A stretch of 64,000 nucleotides of DNA from Bauldia sp963759235 (GTDB lineage Bacteria; Pseudomonadota; Alphaproteobacteria; Rhizobiales; Kaistiaceae): positions 806,001-870,000 of the forward strand of contig CAVWYO010000006.1 in assembly GCA_963759235.1 (NCBI GenBank), read 5' to 3'. The notes beneath the pieces were generated by a model. That model had not been told where the DNA came from. It searched no databases and saw only the letters and a program-made list of their open reading frames with translations. Both the position numbers and the translations under genes were made by a program. This document shows positions 57,403-64,000 of this stretch, piece by piece; within the stretch, counting starts at the first letter, position 1, and every line of letters starts with the position of its first letter.

Positions 57403-58662
57403 ATGAGACACTGGAAGGCATTGAGCATCGCGGCCGCCGGCCTGACTGCGGCAATGGTCAGTCTGCCAACGTTGGCCTCGGCTGCGGACCTGCAGATGTG
57501 GGAACGCAGCGGCGGCAACAAGGGAATGGTCGACATCCTGGTTGACATGTGGAACCAGAAGAACCCCGACCGCCATATCAACCTGACCTATATTCCCCAC
57601 GCCGAGATGGTGGCGAAGCTTGCCCAGGCGATTGCCTCGGGCGACGTGCCCGACCTGATGGGCATGGACCTGATCTACGGCCCGCAATTCGAGAAGGCCG
57701 GTCAGCTCGTCGACGTCACCGACCAGATCGCCGGCCTGCCGGAAATGAAGACCGCCAGCCCCGGCCACGTCCAGGTCGCGACGTGGGAGGGTAAGCTCTA
57801 CGGCGTGCCGCTGTACGCCGACGTGTCGGCGCTGTTCTATAACAAGGACCTGTTTGAGAAGGCCGGACTCGACCCAAACAAGCCGCCGACCAGCCTGCCG
57901 CAGCTGCGCGAATACGCCGACAAGATCACCGCCCTTGGCGACGACATCAAGGGCTACTACCTCCCCGGCTCCTGCGCCGGCTGCAACATCTTCACCGTCG
58001 GCCCGCTGATGTGGGCCTCCGGCGCCAAAATCGAGTCCGCCGGCCCCGGCGACGAGCCGCTGGTCGGCGACGGCGTCAAGCAGGTGCTCCAGTTCGAGCG
58101 CGACATCGTCAAGGCGGGCGACGTCCATGAGAGCGACCGGGCCGAGAACGGCGAGACCTTCCACCTGCAGTTCGGCTCCGGCAAGGTCGGCATGATGGGC
58201 ACCGGCAACTTCAACATCTCGCTGGCCCGCGACCAGAATCCGACGATGAACTTCGGCATCGCGCTCCTGCCCGGAATGACCGAAGGATCGTCGGCGTCCT
58301 TCATCGGCGGCGATCTGCTGGTCATTCCGAAAGGCTCCAAGCGCGTTGACGACGCGGTGGACTTCATGAAATTCCTGATTTCGGACGAAACCCAGGTCGA
58401 GGGCTACGCCAAGGCGCTCAATCTGACCACGCGCTCCGACATGGTGGACAACAAGTACTTCGAGGCCGAGCCGCTGGTGCAGGACGTGGCCAAGGCCCTG
58501 TCGGTCGGGCGGACTCCCTACACGACGACCTTCTTCGAGCAGATCAACTCGCCGCAGGGTCCGTGGCTGCAGATGCTACAGCGCGCCTACTACACCGATG
58601 ACGACCTTGACCAGATCATCGCCGACGCGAAAGATCAGATGAAGGCCATCGCCTCGCAGTAG
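57403..58662 (+). CDS. ABC sugar transporter substrate-binding protein (family 1)
   Basis: Periplasmic binding protein of 419 aa with a signal peptide (LSIAAAGLTAAMVSLPTLA, cleavage near ASA). Mature domain: LQMWERSGGNKGMVDILVDM, YGVPLYADVSALFYNKDLF and a Cys pair in SCAGCNIF that may form a disulfide. GH127 in the same operon points to beta-L-arabinosides, for example arabinose chains from hydroxyproline-rich plant proteins. A perfect 10-bp stem-loop follows the gene. Confidence 0.86.
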   Translation: MRHWKALSIAAAGLTAAMVSLPTLASAADLQMWERSGGNKGMVDILVDMWNQKNPDRHINLTYIPHAEMVAKLAQAIASGDVPDLMGMDLIYGPQFEKAGQLVDVTDQIAGLPEMKTASPGHVQVATWEGKLYGVPLYADVSALFYNKDLFEKAGLDPNKPPTSLPQLREYADKITALGDDIKGYYLPGSCAGCNIFTVGPLMWASGAKIESAGPGDEPLVGDGVKQVLQFERDIVKAGDVHESDRAENGETFHLQFGSGKVGMMGTGNFNISLARDQNPTMNFGIALLPGMTEGSSASFIGGDLLVIPKGSKRVDDAVDFMKFLISDETQVEGYAKALNLTTRSDMVDNKYFEAEPLVQDVAKALSVGRTPYTTTFFEQINSPQGPWLQMLQRAYYTDDDLDQIIADAKDQMKAIASQ

Positions 58663-58687
58663 TGGCGGTCCTCCCATCACCGCGGGC

Positions 58688-58714
58688 GCGGCGCCGGTCC
58701 TTTGCCGGCGCCGC
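58688..58714 (+). other. intercistronic stem-loop after the binding-protein gene
   Basis: GCGGCGCCGG (58688-58697) and CCGGCGCCGC (58705-58714) form a perfect 10-bp stem with the 7-nt loop TCCTTTG, 25 bp after the stop codon. It favours the permease start at 58768 over an earlier in-frame start at 58702, which would lie inside the hairpin. Confidence 0.6.
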
Positions 58715-58767
58715 GTCACTCTCGGATCGTCGCTCTCGCCGAGCGGTCGGCAACAACGAGATCGGAC

Positions 58768-59646
58768 ATGTATGCCTCGCGACGGGATCGACTGATCGGC
58801 ATCCTCTACCTGCTGCCTGCTTTCCTTTTCGTGCTCGCTTTCACGGCCTATCCAATCACCCAGATGGTGTGGATGTCGTTCCACAATTGGTCGCTGATCG
58901 AGCCGAAGAAATGGGTAGGCCTTGCCAACTACGCCAGGGCCTTTGGCGACCGCCAGTTCTGGACCTCGCTCGGCTTCACGCTCAAATACACCCTCTTCAT
59001 CACGCCGATCCTGATGATCGGCGGCTATCTGATCGCACTGCTGGTGTCGCGGAACACCGGGCTGCGCCGGGTCACCCGCGCCGTCGTCTTCCTGCCGGTG
59101 GTCATCGGCCTCGGCGTGTCGAGCCTGCTCTGGTACTGGCTGTTCAGCTACGATTTCGGCCTGGTCAATCGGGCGCTCATCGACCTCGGCATCATCACCA
59201 AGCCGATCATCTGGTTCGGCGAGGACGCCAACCGGGCGCTGTGGGCGGTAATCATCTCGATCGTGTGGAAGGTGCTCGGCTTCGGCATGCTTCTCTACGT
59301 CGCCGCGATCCAGGGCATCTCCGGCGAGATCACCGAGGCGGCGATGGTCGACGGCGCCCGGTATTGGCAGCGTGTCCGGATGATCATTCTGCCGCTCACC
59401 TACAAGACCGTTCTACTGGTGACACTGATCAGCATCATCGGCTCTCTGCTCGCCTTCGATCAGTTCTACCTGATGACCGCCGGCCAGCCGTTCAACCGCA
59501 CCGCCACCTCGGTCTTTTGGATCTACCTCAACTCCTTCCCCTATCTGAAGCTCGGCTACGGTGCCGCCCTGTCGCTGGTCCTGGCGGTGATCGTGCTCGC
59601 TTGTACGATGGTGCAGATGGCCCTGACCCGGCGGAGCGGCTCATGA
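58768..59646 (+). CDS. ABC sugar transporter permease, MalF class
   Basis: Permease of 292 aa starting at ATG 58768; the earlier start at 58702 falls in the stem-loop. The first helix is LIGILYLLPAFLFVLAFTAY and the coupling loop reads EITEAAMVDGARYWQRVRMI. The stop overlaps the start of the MalG-class gene. Part of a transporter whose operon has no ATPase gene. Confidence 0.86.
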   Translation: MYASRRDRLIGILYLLPAFLFVLAFTAYPITQMVWMSFHNWSLIEPKKWVGLANYARAFGDRQFWTSLGFTLKYTLFITPILMIGGYLIALLVSRNTGLRRVTRAVVFLPVVIGLGVSSLLWYWLFSYDFGLVNRALIDLGIITKPIIWFGEDANRALWAVIISIVWKVLGFGMLLYVAAIQGISGEITEAAMVDGARYWQRVRMIILPLTYKTVLLVTLISIIGSLLAFDQFYLMTAGQPFNRTATSVFWIYLNSFPYLKLGYGAALSLVLAVIVLACTMVQMALTRRSGS

Positions 59647-60530
59647 CCGCCGACATGGCTCTGGCGCGAGCGGAGACGGGCGGGCTGACGCGGAGCCAGG
59701 GCGGCCGCGCCAAATATCTCCTTGGGGCGATCTGCATCGCGCTTTCGGCGGTGATGCTGGCGCCGCTGGTCGTGTCGATATCGGCGTCGCTGAAGACGAC
59801 CCAGGAGGCAGCGGCCATACCGCCGACCTATTTCACCCATCAGCTCAGCCTCGACAGCTATGCGCGGCTGTGGAGCTACCAAGCGGGACTGCCGACCTAT
59901 CTGATCAACAGTGGCGGCGTCGCCTTCCTCACCATCGCCTTCTGTCTGTTGCTCACCATTCCGGCCGGCTATTCGCTGGCGCGCTATCCTCTGCCCGGCA
60001 AGGAATACGTCTTCGCCTTTCTGCTGCTCGCGCTCATCGTTCCCTATCAGGCGCTGCTGACGCCGATGTTCTTCATGTTCGCGACGCTGCGGCTGACCAA
60101 CACGCTGGTCGGGCTGGCGCTGGTCCACACGGCGATCCAGATCCCCTTCAGCATTTACATCATGCGCAACAGTTTCGAATCCGTGCCGCGGGAGCTCGAG
60201 GAGGCGGCGGTCATCGATGGCTGCTCGAGTTGGCAAGTGCTCCTTCGCATCCTGATGCCGGCGATCCGACCGGCGATCGTCACCGTCTCGCTCTTTGCCT
60301 TCATCACCTCGTGGAACGAGTTTCTCGGCGCCCTGGTCATGATGAATCGCGGGGCCACTTTCACGCTCCCCTTGATCCTCGCCAACGCGCGGCAGGAGAC
60401 GAGCATCGGCGGCACGGATTGGGGCATGCTGCAGGCGGGAATCACTATCTCCATCATCCCCTGCGTCCTCTTCTATCTGCTCTTGCAGAAGTATTACGTC
60501 TCCGGCTTCCTCAGCGGCGCGGTCAAATAA
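59643..60530 (+). CDS. ABC sugar transporter permease, MalG class
   Basis: Permease of 295 aa; the ATG at 59643 overlaps the previous stop by four bases. A cytoplasmic N terminus of about 25 residues precedes LLGAICIALSAVMLAPLVV; the EAA loop is ELEEAAVIDGCSSWQVLLRI. Ends 13 bp before the LacI gene. Since no ATP-binding gene follows, it probably works with a shared MalK-class ATPase such as those at 18505 or 29055. Confidence 0.87.
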   Translation: MTADMALARAETGGLTRSQGGRAKYLLGAICIALSAVMLAPLVVSISASLKTTQEAAAIPPTYFTHQLSLDSYARLWSYQAGLPTYLINSGGVAFLTIAFCLLLTIPAGYSLARYPLPGKEYVFAFLLLALIVPYQALLTPMFFMFATLRLTNTLVGLALVHTAIQIPFSIYIMRNSFESVPRELEEAAVIDGCSSWQVLLRILMPAIRPAIVTVSLFAFITSWNEFLGALVMMNRGATFTLPLILANARQETSIGGTDWGMLQAGITISIIPCVLFYLLLQKYYVSGFLSGAVK

Positions 60531-60543
60531 GGGGGCCGCGAGG

Positions 60544-61636
60544 ATGGACCGAGAAAGCCGGACTGCCGATCCTGCCGACCCGCCGGCGACCGCCGAGCCG
60601 GTTCGCCAGGCGCGGCCGACCATCCGCGATGTCGCCAGGCTCGCCGCCGTCAGCGTCGGCACGGCCTCGAAGGCGCTCAACAACAATGGCAGCCTCCGCC
60701 AGGAGACCCGCGACCGCGTGATCCGGGTCGCCGGCGAGATCGGCTTTCGGCCCAACGACTTGGCTCAGAGCCTGCATCGCGGCCAGAGCCTGACCGTCGG
60801 CCTGATCTCGACCGACAGCTTCGGCCGTTTCACCATGCCGATCATGGAGGGGCTGGAGGAGTGCCTGACCGACAGCCGCATGGCGGTCTTCATGTGCAAC
60901 GCCACCGACGACCCTGACCGCGAGGCGCACCATGTCGAATCGCTGATCGGCAAGCGCGTCGACGGGATCGTTGTGACCGCCCGGCGCGCCGACCGGCGGC
61001 CCAAGCTCAAGCTGCCGGGCCGCGAGATTCCGGTGATCTACGTCTTCTCGCAGGCCGACGATCCGGAGGCCTATTGCCTGCTGCCTGACGACGAAGGCGG
61101 CGCGGCGCTCGCCACGCGGCACCTGATCGATCTCGGCCGGCGGCGGATCGCCCACATCACCGGGCCCGAACGTTTCGAGGCCGTGCGGCTGCGCCGTGAC
61201 GGCTACCGCAAGACGCTTGCCGCCGCCGGGTTGGCGGAACCGGAGGGGTTCTACCTGCCCGGCATCTGGTCTGAAGGCTGGGGCCGCGAGGCGGTGGCAC
61301 AGTTGTTCCGTGGCCGCGAACGGCCGCCCGAGGCGCTGTTCTGCGGCAACGACCAGATCGCTCGCGGCGCCGCCGACGCGCTCCGCGAGCGCGGCATCGT
61401 CGTGCCCGACGGCGTTGCGATCGTCGGCTTCGACAACTGGGAAATCATGGCCGAGGCGACCCGCCCGCCGCTGACCAGCGTCGACATGAACCTCAAGGAT
61501 CTCGGTCGTCACGCCGGCCGGAGCCTTCTCGACCAAATCGGCGGCAAGCAGCTTCACGGCGTCGAACGGCTACCCTGCACACTCGTCGTCCGCGAGTTCC
61601 TGCGGTGCGAACGGCAGGCTGTCGCCGCGCCGCTAG
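60544..61636 (+). CDS. LacI family transcriptional regulator (one-base frameshift at 61597-61598)
   Basis: Repressor of about 363 aa. A 25-residue leader precedes the helix-turn-helix TIRDVARLAAVSVGTASKAL; the effector core starts at SLTVGLISTDSFGRFTMP. The family C terminus LPCTLVVRE is followed by an unnatural run-on into the next gene up to 61836. Removing one T from GAGTTCC at 61595-61600 gives VVRESCGANGRLSPRR and a stop at 61636, 18 bp before the GH127 gene with its own AAGAGGA site. This is again the GAGTC to GAGTTC change. It probably binds the palindromes at 57158 and 57225. Confidence 0.86.
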
Positions 61637-61654
61637 CCAGACAAGAGGATATCC

Positions 61655-63556
61655 ATGCGTCGGTATTCCCCCGTCCCGTTCAGCGAGGTCAGCGTCGAGG
61701 GCAGCTTCTGGCGCGAGAGGCTCGATACGGTGCTGACCCGGACCATCCCCAGCCAGTATCGCCAGCTCGAATCGCACGGCCTGCTCGAATCGCTGAAGGT
61801 TCCGCAGCCGCCGCCAAACCTGCGCATCCCGCCTAACCGGCACAATTTCAGCACCCAGATCTTTTGGGATTCCGATGTCGGCAAATGGATCGAGGCGGCG
61901 AGCTACGCCCTCTCGCACCGCCGCGACGCCACCATCGAAGCCGAGATCGACGAGATCACCGAGTGGCTCGCCGAGGCCCAGCTTCCCGACGGCTACCTGA
62001 ATTGCTGGTACATCGGCCGCGACATCGACAAGCGCTGGACCAATCTCCGCGACAATCACGAACTCTATTGCGCCGGCCATATGCTGGAGGGCGCCATCGC
62101 CTATTTCCGCGCGACCGGCCGCCGCCGCCTGCTCGACATCATGGAGAGGTATGTCGACCACATCGCCACCGTCTTCGGTCCGGGGCCCGACCAGAAGCAC
62201 GGTTATCCCGGTCACCAGGAGATCGAGCTCGCCCTGATCAAGCTCTATCACCTGACCGGGGATCGAAAGCGCCTCGACCTTGCGGCCTATTTCATCGACG
62301 AGCGCGGCCGGCGGCCGCACTATTTCGACATCGAAGCGGAGGCGCGCAACGACGAGACCACCGCCTATTGGGCGAGGACCTACGAGTACAACCAGTCTCA
62401 CAAGCCGGTGCGCGAGCAGGACAAGGCCGTCGGCCATGCGGTCCGGGCGATGTATATGTACACCGCCATGGCCGACCTCGCCGCCGATCTCGGCGATGCC
62501 GGGCTGAAGCATGCCTGCGAGGCGCTATGGGAAGACGCGACGGCCAGGCGGATGTATGTCACCGCCGGCCTCGGGCCGGCCGCCGCGAACGAAGGATTCA
62601 CCACCGACTACGACCTGCCAAACGACACGGCCTATGCCGAGACCTGCGCCTCGGTTGCGCTGATCTTCTGGGCGCAGCGCATGCTCAATCTCGACCTCGA
62701 CAGCCAATATGCCGACGTGCTGGAACTGGCGCTCTACAACGGCGCGCTCTCGGGCCTGTCGCGGGACGGCGAGCACTATTTCTACCAGAACCCGCTCGAG
62801 AGCGACGGCACCCATACGCGATGGGAGTGGCACCCGTGCCCTTGCTGCACGATGAACGTGTCGCGGCTCGTCGCCTCGGTCGGCGGCTACTTCTACTCGA
62901 CCGGCGCCGACGAGGTCGCCGTCCATCTCTACGGCGGCGCCAGTACGACCGTCGACATCGGCGGCAGGAAGGTGCGGCTTAGGGAGGAGAGCAACTATCC
63001 GTGGTCCGGCGCGATTCGAATCGCGGTCGATCCGGAAGTGCCGACCGACTTCGCGCTGAAGCTCCGCATTCCCGGCTGGGCCGGCCTCGCGACGCTCAAG
63101 GTCAACGGCGAAACGGTGGACGTCGGCGCCAACAGCAAAGACGGCTACGTCGCCATCCGCCGCACCTGGTCCAAGGGCGACGCGGTCGCGCTCGATCTGC
63201 CGATGCCGGTCGAGCGGATCTACGCCCACCCCAACGTCAGGATGGACATCGGCCGGGTTTGCCTGAAGCGTGGCCCGTTCGTCTATTGCGCCGAACAGGC
63301 CGACAATGCGGTTCCGGTGCCGCGGGTGCGGCTGCCTCGAAACGCTGCCGTCGAGGCGGTGGAAAAGCGCGATCTGTTCGACGGGATCGTGACGCTGGTC
63401 GCCTCGGCGCGGGCAGCGCGTGCCGACGACTGGGACGGCCACCTCTACCGGCCGGCCCCGCCCCTCGACGACCCGGCGAAATGGACCGCGATCCCCTATT
63501 TTCTCTGGAACAATCGTGAACCGGGAAGCATGGCGGTGTGGATCCCCGAAGAATGA
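61655..63556 (+). CDS. GH127 beta-L-arabinofuranosidase
   Basis: Retaining zinc-thiolate glycosidase (633 aa) of the HypBA1 type that releases L-arabinose from beta-linked arabino-oligosaccharides. The active-site set is visible: Glu329 and Cys331 in AYAETCASV and the Cys397-Cys398 pair in WHPCPCCTMNVSR, corresponding to the Glu/Cys/Cys/Cys zinc site with the first Cys of the pair as nucleophile. An alpha/alpha barrel precedes a C-terminal beta domain. Last gene of the operon; no export signal, so the sugar is imported first. Confidence 0.93.
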   Translation: MRRYSPVPFSEVSVEGSFWRERLDTVLTRTIPSQYRQLESHGLLESLKVPQPPPNLRIPPNRHNFSTQIFWDSDVGKWIEAASYALSHRRDATIEAEIDEITEWLAEAQLPDGYLNCWYIGRDIDKRWTNLRDNHELYCAGHMLEGAIAYFRATGRRRLLDIMERYVDHIATVFGPGPDQKHGYPGHQEIELALIKLYHLTGDRKRLDLAAYFIDERGRRPHYFDIEAEARNDETTAYWARTYEYNQSHKPVREQDKAVGHAVRAMYMYTAMADLAADLGDAGLKHACEALWEDATARRMYVTAGLGPAAANEGFTTDYDLPNDTAYAETCASVALIFWAQRMLNLDLDSQYADVLELALYNGALSGLSRDGEHYFYQNPLESDGTHTRWEWHPCPCCTMNVSRLVASVGGYFYSTGADEVAVHLYGGASTTVDIGGRKVRLREESNYPWSGAIRIAVDPEVPTDFALKLRIPGWAGLATLKVNGETVDVGANSKDGYVAIRRTWSKGDAVALDLPMPVERIYAHPNVRMDIGRVCLKRGPFVYCAEQADNAVPVPRVRLPRNAAVEAVEKRDLFDGIVTLVASARAARADDWDGHLYRPAPPLDDPAKWTAIPYFLWNNREPGSMAVWIPEE

Positions 63557-63706
63557 TGTCGGGGGCAGCGGGTTCGAACCGCCCGCCGCGCACGTCTCCG
63601 CCGAACGCGACGAATATCTCGCCAACGATGCCGGGCCAGGAAATATCGGGTCGTTGTTGCCAAGCTCGACCAGCTCTCCCGCGACATCGCGCCCGTGTCG
63701 CTGGCA

Positions 63707-64000
63707 TCAGGCTGCGACGAACGCGCGCAATTCTTCGTTGAAGCGGTCAACTTCCTCCAAAAACGGCGCGTGGCCGGATCGCTCGAACTCGACCAGCCGG
63801 GCGCCAGCAATGGTCGCGGCCGTCCAGCGAGCGATATCAATGCTCACAAATGCGTCGTGAAGGCCGTGCAGGAGAAGCAAAGGTTTGCCCATGGTTTCGA
63901 GGTCTGACCTCACATCGGCGGCGCGAACGCCGGCGAAGCATTGGCTGACGGCCCAGCCGGGCGCCCTCAGTGAAAGCTGAAAGAGCCAGTCTCTGATGAA
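63707..64000 (-). CDS. alpha/beta-fold hydrolase, C-terminal part (5' end outside window)
   Basis: The minus-strand frame is open to the right edge and encodes the last 97 residues of an alpha/beta hydrolase. KPLLLLHGLHDAFVSIDIAR matches the segment around the catalytic Asp (in GLHD) and FERSGHAPFLEEVDRF the catalytic His. It is convergent with the GH127 gene; the 150-bp gap has no clear gene. Substrate class cannot be judged from this part. Confidence 0.78.
   Translation of the reverse strand, partial: FIRDWLFQLSLRAPGWAVSQCFAGVRAADVRSDLETMGKPLLLLHGLHDAFVSIDIARWTAATIAGARLVEFERSGHAPFLEEVDRFNEELRAFVAA

Noticed and set aside
61637..61836. Extension of the LacI protein over the start of the GH127 gene
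   Set aside because: Run-on after the extra T at 61597/61598; the corrected frame ends at 61636.
63556..63600. GGTTCGAACC as a possible tRNA T-arm or attachment site
   Set aside because: The flanking bases do not pair as a T-stem, and no acceptor, D or anticodon arm is present.

Overview
The window is a dense, GC-rich carbohydrate-uptake and glycoside-degradation region from an alphaproteobacterium, most likely Hyphomicrobiales (Rhizobium/Agrobacterium relatives). The assignment rests on codon use, on two operons whose gene order matches the rhizobial alpha-galactoside locus (agaL1-agpABCD-agaL2) and the Agrobacterium lac locus (lacEFGZK), and on the large number of ABC importers. No rRNA, tRNA, CRISPR array or intact mobile element was found.

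Layout. (1) 1-8407: alpha-galactoside operon with a GH4 glycosidase at each end. (2) 8452-19587: a two-armed sugar system around a TetR gene. The leftward arm has two Gfo/Idh/MocA dehydrogenases and a DUF993 TIM-barrel protein. The rightward arm has a binding protein, two permeases, two more Gfo/Idh/MocA dehydrogenases and an ATPase. The same inverted repeat sits in front of both arms. (3) 19683-22090: a molybdopterin oxidoreductase on the minus strand. (4) 22492-30128: LacI/EbgR-like regulator plus lacEFGZK. (5) 30223-32682: glgP. (6) 32966-40104 (minus): M24-fold protein, beta-hydroxyacid dehydrogenase and a five-gene branched-chain-amino-acid-type importer, divergent from a LacI gene (40258-41292) with a perfect LacI-type operator between them. 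(7) 41600-46226: ribose/rhamnose/AI-2 class importer in ATPase-permease-permease-binding protein order. (8) 46227-46840: gap holding an integrase remnant. (9) 46841-56976: GH51 arabinofuranosidase, an oligosaccharide importer of the peptide class, a GH39-like glycosidase and a winged-helix regulator, tied together by three copies of ATATCM-N7-TGATAT. (10) 57403-63556: binding protein, two permeases, LacI and a GH127 beta-L-arabinofuranosidase, without an ATPase gene. (11) 63707 to the end: the C-terminal part of an alpha/beta hydrolase.

Together the genes import and hydrolyse plant-derived galactosides, arabinosides and probably xylosides, each locus with its own regulator. Every one of the seven binding-protein genes is followed at once by a strong stem-loop.

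Quality caution: four genes carry a one-base frameshift that is the same change each time, an extra T turning GAGTC into GAGTTC. GAGTC is a GANTC (CcrM methylation) site, so these look like base-calling errors at methylated positions. The molybdopterin gene has two further one-base insertions in short homopolymers. I annotate these genes as intact CDS across the frameshift.
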